Shown here: positions 14,745 through 22,787 of the stretch, one piece after another
Layout of the letters: each line of letters opens with the position of its first letter
Position numbering within the stretch: the first letter of the stretch is position 1
Assembly: GCA_020432105.1 (NCBI GenBank)
Contig: JAGQGZ010000003.1
Location: 1 to 45,188 of the forward strand
Direction of reading: 5' to 3'
Source of the DNA: Dehalococcoidia bacterium
Lineage (GTDB): Bacteria > Chloroflexota > Dehalococcoidia > Tepidiformales > Tepidiformaceae
DNA length: 45,188 bases
The notes under the pieces: model-generated
Database searches by the model: none
What the model saw: the letters and a program-made list of their open reading frames with translations, nothing else
Told to the model about the DNA's origin: nothing
Position numbers and translations under genes: made by a program

Positions 14745-15680
14745 TCACCCGCCCAGGTGGTTGAGGTATCGCTCGGCGGTGATTGCGGCGGTGGCACCGT
14801 CGCCGGCGGCGCTGATAAGTTGCCGGGCCGCCAAACTTCGCAGGTCGCCGGCTACAAACAGCCCGGGGCGTGAGGACCGCATTTCGAGGTCGACAATCGC
14901 GTGTCCGCCCTCGTCCATATCGACAAGTCCCCGCAACAGGTGGCTGTTCGGCGTCTGGCCGATGAAGATGAACACCGCAGCGACCTCCATAGGTTCCTCG
15001 CGTCCGGTCTTCACATTGCGAAGGCGGAGACGCTCCACCTCTGCCTCACCTTCGATTGCTTCGACGGTGGTGTCCCAGGTGAAGTCGATGGTTGGTGAGG
15101 CGAAGGCCTTCTCCTGGAGGATGGCACCGGCCCGGAGTTCGTCGCGGCGGTGGATGACGTGGACCCTGGAGGCGTAACGGGTAAGGAAAAGTGCTTCGTC
15201 AATGGCGGCATCACCGCCACCGACCACGGCAACCTCCTGGTCTTTGAAGAAGGCGCCGTCGCAGGTGGCGCAGTAGCTCACGCCTTTGCCGGTGAATTCC
15301 GTTTCGCCGGGGACATTGAGATGGTTGTAGTCGGCACCGCCGGTCGCAATCACTGCTCGCGCGGTGTCCGTGCCTTCTGCCGTCTCGATCTCGAAGGTCC
15401 CGTCGGGCTGGGGCAAGACCGCATTCACTTCTACATAGCGCATCTCGGCACCGAAGTGCTCGGCTTGCCGGCGCATTCTCTCGGCCAACTCGAAGCCGTT
15501 CACACCGTCGGGGAACCCGGGATAGTTGTCGACGCGGTCTGTGGTGCCGATCTGCCCCCCGGTGACCGCTTTTTCGTAGACCACGGTGCGTCGGCGCGCC
15601 CTGGCGGCATAGATCGCCGCCGTCAGTCCCGCACCGCCGCCACCGATGATCGCGACGTCGACCGCTTCGTGGTTAGTCAT
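14745..15680 (-). CDS. trxB: Thioredoxin reductase
   Basis: A 311-residue FAD- and NADPH-dependent enzyme that reduces thioredoxin. Visible are the FAD Rossmann motif VAIIGGGGAGLTAAIYAAR (residues 9-27), the redox-active CATC (Cys137-Cys140), the NADPH motif VAVVGGGDAAIDEALFLTR, the HRRDELRA segment typical of NADPH-binding types and the second FAD motif GLFVAGDLRS. The ATG at 15680 has AGAGG upstream; the longer frame start at 15713 lies inside the hairpin after trxA. It is downstream of trxA but separated from it by a terminator-like hairpin. Confidence 0.96.
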   Translation of the reverse strand: MTNHEAVDVAIIGGGGAGLTAAIYAARARRRTVVYEKAVTGGQIGTTDRVDNYPGFPDGVNGFELAERMRRQAEHFGAEMRYVEVNAVLPQPDGTFEIETAEGTDTARAVIATGGADYNHLNVPGETEFTGKGVSYCATCDGAFFKDQEVAVVGGGDAAIDEALFLTRYASRVHVIHRRDELRAGAILQEKAFASPTIDFTWDTTVEAIEGEAEVERLRLRNVKTGREEPMEVAAVFIFIGQTPNSHLLRGLVDMDEGGHAIVDLEMRSSRPGLFVAGDLRSLAARQLISAAGDGATAAITAERYLNHLGG

Positions 15681-15698
15681 GTGTTTACCTCTGTGACA

Positions 15699-15730
15699 CA
15701 AAAGAGGCGGCACCCACCGGGCACCGCCTC
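15699..15730 (-). terminator. Intrinsic terminator or attenuator between trxA and trxB
   Basis: On the minus strand, GAGGCGG (15730-15724) pairs with CCGCCTC (15710-15704) over 7 perfect base pairs with a 13-base loop. The stem is followed at once by TTTTGTGT. This has the form of a rho-independent terminator directed from trxA. It lies only about 20 bases before the trxB start, so it may reduce, rather than stop, read-through into trxB and keep thioredoxin in excess. Confidence 0.65.
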
Positions 15731-15756
15731 CTGTCTATACTCGCCAGCCCGGGCGC

Positions 15757-16083
15757 CTAGGCGAGGGCAGCTTCGAGGCGCTTCTTGAGGTCGCTCTTGG
15801 GGCGGAACCCGACGATCGTGTCGTGCAGTTCGCCACCCTTGAAGATGAGCAGTGATGGAATGCTGCGGATGGAGAACTGGGTTGGAATGGAAGGGTTCTC
15901 GTCGGTGTTCATCTTGAAGAAGTTGACCTTGCCGGCATATTCCTCGCTGAGTTCCTCAACCACCGGTGCAACCATGCGGCAGGGCCCACACCAGGGAGCC
16001 CAGAAGTCGACCAGTACGGGGAGGTCGCTCTTAATCACTTCGGATTCAAAGGTGCTATCAGTAATGTCGCGGGGTGCCGCCAT
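15757..16083 (-). CDS. trxA: Thioredoxin
   Basis: A 108-residue classical thioredoxin with the active site FWAPWCGPCRM (Cys32 and Cys35), the cis-Pro segment SIRSIPSLLIF and the C-terminal helix SDLKKRLEAALA. It reduces disulfides in cytoplasmic proteins and is itself reduced by TrxB encoded downstream. AAGGAG lies 7 bases before the ATG. It is first in the minus-strand run that continues with trxB, the FmdB-type protein, a DinB protein and the CitE-like protein. A short palindrome sits just before its ribosome binding site. Confidence 0.97.
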   Translation of the reverse strand: MAAPRDITDSTFESEVIKSDLPVLVDFWAPWCGPCRMVAPVVEELSEEYAGKVNFFKMNTDENPSIPTQFSIRSIPSLLIFKGGELHDTIVGFRPKSDLKKRLEAALA

Positions 16084-16095
16084 GTGTATCTCCTT

Positions 16096-16107
16096 GGTAC
16101 TTGTACC
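16096..16107. promoter_or_regulatory. Palindrome next to the trxA ribosome binding site
   Basis: GGTAC and GTACC arms separated by two bases form a 12-bp palindrome directly upstream of the AAGGAG of trxA. It could be an operator or a small mRNA hairpin that affects trxA translation. No regulator is known, and a palindrome this short can occur by chance. Confidence 0.25.
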
Positions 16108-16210
16108 GGAAGCTGCGTTGCGTACGAAGGTTCCGTGTGCCTATGCAGTCTAGGGTACGGGCGAAGGCGTTACAGGGGCCATCCGGTGAATCTGATATCG
16201 CACGGGCGGC

Positions 16211-16234
16211 GTTCAGTTTGTTAGGATTCTGAAC
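16211..16234. promoter_or_regulatory. Inverted repeat upstream of the HNH gene
   Basis: GTTCAG (16211-16216) and CTGAAC (16229-16234) form a 6-bp inverted repeat with a 12-base spacer, in the divergent region between trxA and the HNH nuclease, 22 bp before the HNH start. It is a possible operator or transcript hairpin. Only the repeat itself supports this. Confidence 0.25.
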
Positions 16235-16255
16235 GAAAGCGAGTTCGGAAGGTCT

Positions 16256-16783
16256 ATGGCGCCTTCATCTGTGTTGGTCCTGAACCAGAACTACGAACCG
16301 CTCAACGTGTGCAACGTCAGGCGTGCGTTGATCCTCGTCCTTCGTGGCAAGGCTGAGGTCATCGAAGCGGGCCGCGAGGCCTGGCATTCGGCGACGGTGG
16401 CGTTCACGCTGCCTTCGGTTATCCGCCTGGTGCAGTACATACGGCGTCCGCGGCCCAAGTTGCGGCTCACCCGGCGCGAGGTATTCAACCGCGATAACTG
16501 GGTGTGCCAGTACTGCGGCCGTCCGGGAAAGGACCTCACCCTGGACCACGTGATGCCACGCCACAGGGGCGGCCCCCATACCTGGGAGAATCTCGTGAGC
16601 GCCTGCAAGCAGTGCAACCACCGCAAGGCCGGCCGAACACCGTCCGAGGCAGGTATGCGGCTGCTCCAGGAGCCGATCGCGCCACGAGTGGCTCTCTACC
16701 ATGCCTTCTTTCCCTACCTGGGCAGTCAGCTGGAGTGGCGGAAGTTCGTGCCCGGCTATGACCACGGCGTGGCCGCAGGCTAA
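16256..16783 (+). CDS. HNH endonuclease
   Basis: A 175-residue HNH nuclease of the type found widely in Actinobacteria, Chloroflexota and Cyanobacteria next to housekeeping genes. The N-terminal domain (LVLNQNYEPLNVCNVRRALILVLRGKAEV) is characteristic of the stand-alone family. The nuclease core holds a structural zinc (CQYCG, Cys84/87; CKQC, Cys117/120), catalytic DH in LTLDHVMPR (Asp97-His98), Asn112 and His122 of NHRKAG. It probably cuts DNA with a divalent metal. It is not linked to a phage or restriction system here. The next gene overlaps its stop codon (TAATG). Confidence 0.92.
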   Translation: MAPSSVLVLNQNYEPLNVCNVRRALILVLRGKAEVIEAGREAWHSATVAFTLPSVIRLVQYIRRPRPKLRLTRREVFNRDNWVCQYCGRPGKDLTLDHVMPRHRGGPHTWENLVSACKQCNHRKAGRTPSEAGMRLLQEPIAPRVALYHAFFPYLGSQLEWRKFVPGYDHGVAAG

Positions 16784-17286
16784 TGCCTCACAACGACGAC
16801 GAGGGTGTCCCTGCAGTCGATGCTGAACTCCGCGCCAGCATCCTCGCTGAGGCTGTCGAGATAGCGCGGGGGCAACCGGGTGGGACGCTCGCAACGCTCC
16901 ATTCGGAGGATGGGACTCCCTACGTCACGTTCGTCTTCTTTCACATGACCGATCGGGGTGAGGTGATTTTCGGGAGCCAGCCCGGTCCCCAGCACACACG
17001 GAACATTGTGGGTACGCCTGAAGTCTCATTCCTTATCGACAACCGGGAGATCCTCCCGGAGGACTGGACTCGCTTTGACCGGGTGATAGTGGAGGGCACG
17101 GCCAAGGCAGTCGCCAAGGACGACCAACGCTACGAGGATCTACTCGATGCACTTCGCGGCAAGAATCCGCTTGCGGCACGGTTCACGGCGGAAGGAATCC
17201 TGTTCCGCGTGGAGCCCCGTCGCCTGATGATGCGGAAAGGTGTGCACACCGAACGCCAGGTGCTCGAATTTCCCACGGAAGACTGA
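16783..17286 (+). CDS. Pyridoxamine-5-phosphate-oxidase-like flavoprotein
   Basis: A 167-residue split-barrel flavin-binding protein, HugZ/PPOX-like. Segments GGTLATLHSEDGTPYVTFVFF, LIDNREILPEDWTRFDRVIVEGTA and the C-terminal strand GILFRVEPRRLMM fit the family. Members bind FMN, heme or F420 and have varied roles, so none can be assigned. Its ATG overlaps the HNH stop by one base, so the two are translationally coupled. A 33-bp gap separates it from folC. Confidence 0.75.
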   Translation: MPHNDDEGVPAVDAELRASILAEAVEIARGQPGGTLATLHSEDGTPYVTFVFFHMTDRGEVIFGSQPGPQHTRNIVGTPEVSFLIDNREILPEDWTRFDRVIVEGTAKAVAKDDQRYEDLLDALRGKNPLAARFTAEGILFRVEPRRLMMRKGVHTERQVLEFPTED

Positions 17287-17319
17287 AGTGCGGCTGCACG
17301 GGCGCACTACAATAGCGGG

Positions 17320-18657
17320 GTGAATTACGCCGAAGCGCTGGAGTTCCTGGCCTCCTTCAACGACATGGAGCGCGGAATCCAGAAGTCCGCCAACCCGGTG
17401 ATGAATCTGGAGGGTATGCGCTCTTTGCTGGCGCGGCTCAACGACCCACAGGCAGGACGCAAGACCGTTCACGTTACGGGTTCCAAGGGCAAGGGAACCA
17501 CAGCATCAATGATCGAATCGATGATCCGGCATAGCGGATACACCACCGCGCTGTTCACCAGCCCCCATTTGCACTCGTACAACGAACGTATCCAGATCGG
17601 CGGAGATCCCGTTTCCAACGAGGAGTTCGCGGCGGGCATCGAAGCTATTCGGCCGGCCGTAGAAGCGGAAGCTGACCGGGGTACATCTCCGGTCTCGACG
17701 TTCGGCGTGCTTACGGCCCTCTTTTTCTGGCTGGTGCGAGCCCAGGCCCGGCCGGTGGAATGGCAGGTCGTTGAAGTGGGCCTCGGCGGAAGCTTCGACG
17801 TAACCAACGTCCTCGGCCCACCCGAGGTGGCGGTCATCACGCCGATCTCGTTGGAACACACGCAGATCCTTGGCGGAACGCCCGCCGAGATCGCGGCGGA
17901 CAAAGCCGGCATCGTGAAGGAGGGCAGTGTCTGTGTCCTCGCCCGCCAGGATGACCCTGATGTTGTGGATGTGGTGACAGCCCGGTGCGAGGAAGTGGGC
18001 GCGACCCTCGTCAACGTTGGCGAGAGCTACGCATCGGAAGTAGTTGAAAAGCACGTCTACGGCCAGGCCTTCACGGTTGAGCACTCCGGCATCACGCGTG
18101 AATTGCGCACACCAATGCTTGGCCTCGCGCCGATCGAGAATGCGACGACGGCAATCGCGGCGATCGACGCTGCCATTGCTGGCGGGGCGGACATCCCGGA
18201 GCCGGCGATTGCTAATGGACTGGCCCGTTGCCGTGTCCGCGGGCGGCTGGAAGTGATGGGGCGGGCCCCCCTGATAGTTGCGGATGGAGCCCACAACGGG
18301 GCCAGCGCCGGGGTCCTGGCCGAGTCGCTGCGAACGTACTTCGACTGGAAGCGTTGTTTCTTCGTGATAGGGGTGACAGGGGACAAGGACCCGCGCAGTA
18401 TCGGCATGAAGCTGGCCTCGCTGGCGGACCTGATTGTCTGCACGCGCTTCAACAATCCACGGGCGATGGATCCCTACCAGTTAATCCAGGAGGTTGGGTT
18501 CCTTGGTGCCCCGGCGGTGGCGGAGGAGTCGGTTGCGGAAGCGATGGATACCGTACTTGGGCATGCTGATGCTGCGGACATGATTTGCGTAACGGGTTCG
18601 CTCTATGTGGTTGCGGAGGCACGCGAGTACGTGCTCGGTGAGGGCATCGGCTCCTAG
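17320..18657 (+). CDS. folC: Folylpolyglutamate synthase / dihydrofolate synthase
   Basis: A 445-residue Mur-ligase-family enzyme that adds glutamate to dihydropteroate and to reduced folates using ATP. The N-terminal P-loop VTGSKGKGTTASMIESM (residues 52-68), LFTSPHLHSYNERI, ITPISLEHTQILGGTPAEIAADKAGI (carbamylated-Lys/Mg region) and LIVADGAHNGASAGVL in the C-terminal domain are all typical. The start is a GTG at 17320. The next gene, metF-like, uses folate substrates, so this is a small folate module. Confidence 0.94.
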   Translation: MNYAEALEFLASFNDMERGIQKSANPVMNLEGMRSLLARLNDPQAGRKTVHVTGSKGKGTTASMIESMIRHSGYTTALFTSPHLHSYNERIQIGGDPVSNEEFAAGIEAIRPAVEAEADRGTSPVSTFGVLTALFFWLVRAQARPVEWQVVEVGLGGSFDVTNVLGPPEVAVITPISLEHTQILGGTPAEIAADKAGIVKEGSVCVLARQDDPDVVDVVTARCEEVGATLVNVGESYASEVVEKHVYGQAFTVEHSGITRELRTPMLGLAPIENATTAIAAIDAAIAGGADIPEPAIANGLARCRVRGRLEVMGRAPLIVADGAHNGASAGVLAESLRTYFDWKRCFFVIGVTGDKDPRSIGMKLASLADLIVCTRFNNPRAMDPYQLIQEVGFLGAPAVAEESVAEAMDTVLGHADAADMICVTGSLYVVAEAREYVLGEGIGS

Positions 18658-18696
18658 GACATTTACGTAGCCGTTGCGCCACGGCACCCTGTTGGG

Positions 18697-19521
18697 ATGG
18701 CTTTGAAGGAGATGCTGGCGGCGGAGGACGTGTTTGTCGCGCTGGAGATCACGCCACCGAAGACACCCAGGCCCGAGGTGTTGCTCCGCCGCGCCAGCCT
18801 GTTGGCGGAGATCACGACGACCATCAACGTGATTCAGCGGCCGGGCCGGCAGTCCAGCCTCGATGCTTCCTGCGAGTTGCGGGCGGCAGGCTACGAACCC
18901 GTCTGGCACCTGGTGGCCCGGGGTGAAGATGCCCACGACCTTCCTGCCGCTATCGAGCGGGCGACCGCTGCTGGCGTCGATGACGTGCTGTGCATCCTCG
19001 GCGATCGGCCGGGAGAGGCGGCAATGAGAGTCCGGGACATGGTCGCAGCCGTGGGGAAGGGAATCCCGGGGGCCTGCGTCGGCGCGACGATGAATCAGTA
19101 CGCCGTGACGGAGAGTGCGATGGCGAACCTCTACGGCAAGATCGAGGCGGGGGCGACGTTCGTCGAGACGCAGCCGGCGTTCGGCCTGGAGCGCCTCGCA
19201 GCAGTGGTTGAGCCTGCCCGCAAGCGGTTCCCGGACACCGGATTCGTCGCGATGGCAATGCCGCTGGTAACGCCGGGAGCGGCATCGCGGATGGAGGCAC
19301 GCCTCGGGTTCGCCATCCCTGAGTCGTATCGCGAGCAAATTGCGCGGGGGCCGGAAGCTGCGTGGCGAGCCTTCGCCGAGAACCTGGGGACGCTCCGTGC
19401 TTCCGGGCTCGTCTCGGGGATTGCGATCATGACGCCGGAGATGGACCCGGGGCCAACGACCGCTGCCCGCATCCGGGATGCGGTGGTCGCCGCGGGACTT
19501 GCACGGGTAACCGCACACTAG
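18697..19521 (+). CDS. metF: Methylenetetrahydrofolate reductase family protein
   Basis: A 274-residue TIM-barrel flavoprotein of the MTHFR family, which reduces 5,10-methylene-THF to 5-methyl-THF for methionine synthesis or one-carbon metabolism. Visible are FVALEITPPKTP with the catalytic Glu (residue 17), CILGDRPGE on the fourth strand, GATFVETQPAF and AMAMPLVTPGAASRM. The sequence is divergent from E. coli MetF, so a related folate activity is possible. It follows folC by 39 bp. The SAM-riboswitch gene set at 25.5-27.6 kb, which may make homocysteine, would consume its product. Confidence 0.85.
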   Translation: MALKEMLAAEDVFVALEITPPKTPRPEVLLRRASLLAEITTTINVIQRPGRQSSLDASCELRAAGYEPVWHLVARGEDAHDLPAAIERATAAGVDDVLCILGDRPGEAAMRVRDMVAAVGKGIPGACVGATMNQYAVTESAMANLYGKIEAGATFVETQPAFGLERLAAVVEPARKRFPDTGFVAMAMPLVTPGAASRMEARLGFAIPESYREQIARGPEAAWRAFAENLGTLRASGLVSGIAIMTPEMDPGPTTAARIRDAVVAAGLARVTAH

Positions 19522-19551
19522 GTACCGCTCCCGCCGTTACACTTGCGAACG

Positions 19552-20154
19552 ATGAACCGTGCCAGGCTTGCCTCGGACTTCGCCGCCCAGCAGTCGCGGC
19601 GCTTCGATGATCTCGCCGAAGACATGTCGAAGACTGCCGCGGTCGACCGTGTGGCCGCCGACTTCTACGTGGCGATGGCGGCGGCGGCGAGCGCCAGCTA
19701 TGTGTTTTCGCTTGGGGACGCCCTGGCCTACCCATCACTCCGGGTGGCAACTGGATTTGGAACCGTGGGACGGCTGGACCTGGTGTTGAGTGACCCGGAC
19801 CTGGCGAAGATCGCAGAGGCAGCCCTCAGGCCGCTCGACCTCGGGGAGTCGGTGCGAGTGCACCGGGGTACACCTGCGCAGGTAGTACCCGGCATCAACG
19901 GGCCGTATGACCTCGTGATGGCTCGAACCGAGCCCGCGATGTTCCTGGAGTTGTATGACTATGTTGTTCGCCTGCTGCGGACGGGCGGGTCGTTGCTGTT
20001 GGGCCCCTGGCACCGTGCCGGCGACGATGGAGATGAGGATCAGCCCCGTCCAGAGGGTGAGGCTGAACTGTTGGAGCGGCTGGCCGAGGATTCCCGGTTC
20101 GTCGCTTACCTTCCTGCAACCGAATCGCCCTTGATCGCGGTTCGCCGCCGCTAG
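19552..20154 (+). CDS. Methyltransferase-like protein (class I SAM fold)
   Basis: A 200-residue protein that resembles the O-methyltransferase (catechol O-methyltransferase-like) branch. The helix MAAAASASYVFSLGDALAYPSLRVATGFGTVGRLDLVLSD, the LVMARTEPAMFLELYDYVVRLLRTGGSLLLGPWHR segment and its final strands fit the C-terminal half of a Rossmann SAM fold. The glycine-rich SAM-binding motif I (normally ExGxGxG) is weak (TGFGTVG), so it may be inactive or bind another ligand. I chose the ATG at 19552 over a TTG at 19543. Confidence 0.6.
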   Translation: MNRARLASDFAAQQSRRFDDLAEDMSKTAAVDRVAADFYVAMAAAASASYVFSLGDALAYPSLRVATGFGTVGRLDLVLSDPDLAKIAEAALRPLDLGESVRVHRGTPAQVVPGINGPYDLVMARTEPAMFLELYDYVVRLLRTGGSLLLGPWHRAGDDGDEDQPRPEGEAELLERLAEDSRFVAYLPATESPLIAVRRR

Positions 20155-20187
20155 CCGATCTCAACGATTCTGCCGACCATCACCGGG

Positions 20188-21252
20188 ATGGAAAGCTGTA
20201 GCTGTTGCGGAGAAGGAAGAGTGGCTGTGGCCGCACTTCGCCGCTTTCCCCCGACAGCCGATGCAGTCGAAGCAACGGTCGCGCGCCTTTGTGCGGAGTG
20301 TGCTCCGTGGCTGACAGGCCTGCTCAAGGCTATCGTCCGGGGACAGGCGGAGACGTCGAGCCTGTTCGGGCTGCCGCTGGGCGCCGATCGGGCGCTCGTG
20401 TTCCCCGGGCAGTGCACGCTCTGCCGCTCGCTGCCATCGACGGGGACGGCAGGATTTGAGTGCCGTCCGCTCGTCAACTCCTTTGAAGGCTGGCGCCGGG
20501 TAGACCTCTGCCCTGCCTGTGATGCTTGGCTCACGTCGATCGCCCGGGACGGCCGTTCGGCCCGCGGGAACGCGAGCCGGCTTATCGACGGGCCATATGG
20601 TGAGTGGCCACACCCGAACCTGCGGTTCCTTCACGTTGCTACCAACGTCCGTGATGAAGGCATTGCTACGGCAATCCGGGACGCCTGTGCGGCGATGGGC
20701 GTGGAAGTGGGCAGTCCGGCAGAGGTGGCACCGGGCGCCATCCTGTTTGTCGAAGTTGGCCCCGGCATCGACCAACATGGCATGAGTCCTGGCCCGTTTG
20801 CGGCCTCGGTTGCTGTGGCACCCCTGAACGGACGGGCGCAGCTCGTAGAGGCTCTGGCGACCGGTGCGACTGACTGGCTGACGGCTCCAGTTACACCTCA
20901 GCAGGTGACGGCTGCACTCACCCGTGTGCCTGCGCGCTGGCAGCACCCGGTTGAATACGACCCATTCACCGCGCTCCCGACCATCCGGGACCTGCCGCGG
21001 GAGCGCCCGGTGCTCTTTGTGGAACCGGCACGGGGGACAGACCTTTTCGAGCTCGTCTGGCTGCTACGCAGGCATTCCCGGGGGTACGACGACCTGGTTT
21101 CCTGTGGGGCGAGCCAGATTGCGTTTTTGCCCAGGGTGCGGGCCGAAAACGTGGGCTACATCGTGACCCGGCTGGGGATGCTACTGGACGGTCGCTGCAG
21201 GATTACGGAAAGGCCTTCGTATGCGGGCTACCGCCTGGATGCAGCGGGTTAA
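20188..21252 (+). CDS. Zinc-finger protein with degenerate receiver and GGDEF domains
   Basis: A 354-residue multi-domain protein. Residues 1-115 hold Cys knuckles (CSCCG, LCAECA, CTLCRS, LCPACD), probably two zinc sites. Residues ~145-250 look like a response-regulator receiver: the final GATDWLTAPVTPQQVTAAL matches the GADDYLxKPF turn but has Ala for the conserved Lys, and ILFVEVGPG has Glu where the phosphorylated Asp belongs. Residues 257-345 look like a shortened GGDEF domain: YDPFTALPT matches the DPLTGLPN entry motif, and CGASQIAFLP replaces GGDEFxxLLP. It should lack diguanylate cyclase activity and may act as a binding or scaffold protein. Confidence 0.68.
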   Translation: MESCSCCGEGRVAVAALRRFPPTADAVEATVARLCAECAPWLTGLLKAIVRGQAETSSLFGLPLGADRALVFPGQCTLCRSLPSTGTAGFECRPLVNSFEGWRRVDLCPACDAWLTSIARDGRSARGNASRLIDGPYGEWPHPNLRFLHVATNVRDEGIATAIRDACAAMGVEVGSPAEVAPGAILFVEVGPGIDQHGMSPGPFAASVAVAPLNGRAQLVEALATGATDWLTAPVTPQQVTAALTRVPARWQHPVEYDPFTALPTIRDLPRERPVLFVEPARGTDLFELVWLLRRHSRGYDDLVSCGASQIAFLPRVRAENVGYIVTRLGMLLDGRCRITERPSYAGYRLDAAG

Positions 21253-21338
21253 CCGGCCAGGCCGAGGGACTTCCCCGACATTCGCGCCGCATTTTCTGGG
21301 CAATACTCCCTGCATCAAACCGGGAGACGGCGCGAGCG

Positions 21339-21803
21339 ATGTACCTTCTCCGTGAGCAGCGCGACCGTTCGCTACTGACGTTAGAGCTTTCCGGCCATAT
21401 GACTACAGATGAGGCCGTAGCGATGATCTGTTTCGCCGCGGAAATGGTGCGGACGGATGGTCTCAAGGCCGTTCGCGTGGACACCCAGGCGCTTGAGTTC
21501 GGTCCCGACCGCCCCGGGGCAGTTGCGGCTGTGCTGGCAGCACTTACTCCCGGGGGCGTTCGCGTGGCCGTCATCGCCCCGGAGTCGCAGCTGCGGCAGT
21601 GTGCGAGGATACTGCGGCTCGCACACCTGGAAGACGCTGCAGTCTTCTCTTCTCCCGGCGAAGCGGAGAATTGGCTGGCTGAGCGGATCGGGCACCGACG
21701 GCAGCTTCCGCCGACGGCACGCCGGCACGTAGACGACCTGCTTGGCGTTGCGCCCGCGCCGGACCCTTCAAGTGCACCGGCGAGGCATATTGGTGCGGCC
21801 TGA
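21339..21803 (+). CDS. STAS-like (SpoIIAA-like) protein
   Basis: A 154-residue protein with a ~115-residue alpha/beta domain of STAS/SpoIIAA-like appearance: the strand SLLTLELSGHMTTDEAVAMICFAAEMV, then LKAVRVDTQALEF, VRVAVIAPESQ and AAVFSSPGEAENWLAERIG. The C-terminal ~35 residues are Pro/Ala-rich and probably disordered. Such proteins often take part in partner-switching regulation or dock to membranes. It lies 86 bp after the degenerate receiver/GGDEF gene, so the two may act together. The family call is tentative. Confidence 0.5.
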   Translation: MYLLREQRDRSLLTLELSGHMTTDEAVAMICFAAEMVRTDGLKAVRVDTQALEFGPDRPGAVAAVLAALTPGGVRVAVIAPESQLRQCARILRLAHLEDAAVFSSPGEAENWLAERIGHRRQLPPTARRHVDDLLGVAPAPDPSSAPARHIGAA

Positions 21804-21841
21804 GGCTTGCCCGCTCGTCCTGACCGTTCCATTCTTGCGGC

Positions 21842-22255
21842 ATGACTACCTACGACGAACTCCAGGTTGGCGATAGCGCCTCCTTCACCAAGACGATCTC
21901 CGAAGCCGATATCTATCTTTTCGCCGGGATCACGGGTGACATGAACCCGGCCCATGTTGACGCTGTTTCGGCAGCCGAGGGGATGTTCAAGCAGCGCATT
22001 GCCCACGGGATGCTGACCGCTTCCTTCATTTCCACAGTGATTGCGATGAAGCTACCGGGTCCCGGGACCATCTACGCGGGCCAGGACCTCCAGTTCCGGG
22101 CGCCGGTATTCATCGGCGACACGGTGACGGCCACAGTGGAGTGCACTGAGAAGCTGGATGAGCGGAAGTGGGCGAAGTTCAAGACGATGGTGACCAACCA
22201 GGATGGGAAGGCGGTGGTGGTTGGCACGGCAACGGTGATCCCGCCTTCTGCCTGA
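21842..22255 (+). CDS. phaJ: MaoC-like (R)-specific enoyl-CoA hydratase
   Basis: A 137-residue single hotdog hydratase of the MaoC/PhaJ type, which hydrates trans-2-enoyl-CoA to (R)-3-hydroxyacyl-CoA. The hydratase motif is complete: FAGITGDMNPAHVDAVSA (catalytic Asp and His), then FKQRIAHGMLTASFIS. LQFRAPVFIGDTVTATVECTEK is the typical C-terminal half. It may serve fatty acid or polyhydroxyalkanoate metabolism, but no PHA synthase is in the window. The gene symbol is given by family and the pathway is not proven. Confidence 0.85.
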   Translation: MTTYDELQVGDSASFTKTISEADIYLFAGITGDMNPAHVDAVSAAEGMFKQRIAHGMLTASFISTVIAMKLPGPGTIYAGQDLQFRAPVFIGDTVTATVECTEKLDERKWAKFKTMVTNQDGKAVVVGTATVIPPSA

Positions 22256-22274
22256 GGGCGCCCGCCAAACGACG

Positions 22275-22787
22275 ATGACTGCCGAGCCGGGACGCCGGCG
22301 CCGCCGCCTCGATGAACCTGGCAGGGATGGAGGAAATCGGTCGGGCTGCCTGATACTGGGTGCCGTTTTGGGAGTCCTGGTGGGGATCATGTTCGCGCTC
22401 TACGGGCTGCCGCCGATTCTCCGGGCCATCTACGGTGAGGAGACCATAGCGGCCGGGGAAACCTACGAAGGCGACGGGCGGGTAATCCGGGTCGTGAGCG
22501 TTGACCGGGTTACTGAGCCTGAGCTGTACCTGGTGACACTTGCAATCACTTCCAACAAGACCTGGGACGTGGGCCGGGAGACCTTCCAGCTGGAAATCAG
22601 CACGCAGGATGAGTGGATCCCGGCAATGGAGGCGGACGGGCGCCCGGCGACCTCCTTCGACTTCGTCCTGGGTGAACCGCGTGAGCTGCTCCTGCAATTC
22701 GAAGCGCCGCTACGCGTGGATGCCCGTCCGGTGGAACTGCACGTGACGGACCCGCGCCTCGCGTTCGAACTCGAGGGAATTGAATGA
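22275..22787 (+). CDS. Single-pass membrane protein, unknown
   Basis: A 170-residue protein with a basic cytoplasmic N-terminus (RRRRR near residue 7), one transmembrane helix at about residues 26-48 (LILGAVLGVLVGIMFALYGLPPIL), and a ~120-residue external domain of beta character (RVIRVVSVDRVTEPELYLVTLAI, PVELHVTDPRLAFELEG). This resembles DUF4352-type immunoglobulin-like extracellular domains in outline, but I cannot confirm that. It overlaps the start of mug by ATGA. Confidence 0.65.
   Translation: MTAEPGRRRRRLDEPGRDGGNRSGCLILGAVLGVLVGIMFALYGLPPILRAIYGEETIAAGETYEGDGRVIRVVSVDRVTEPELYLVTLAITSNKTWDVGRETFQLEISTQDEWIPAMEADGRPATSFDFVLGEPRELLLQFEAPLRVDARPVELHVTDPRLAFELEGIE

Noticed and set aside
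18481-19518. Minus-strand frame of 345 codons opposite metF
   Set aside because: It is very rich in Arg and His, typical of a shadow frame, and metF on the plus strand is well supported.
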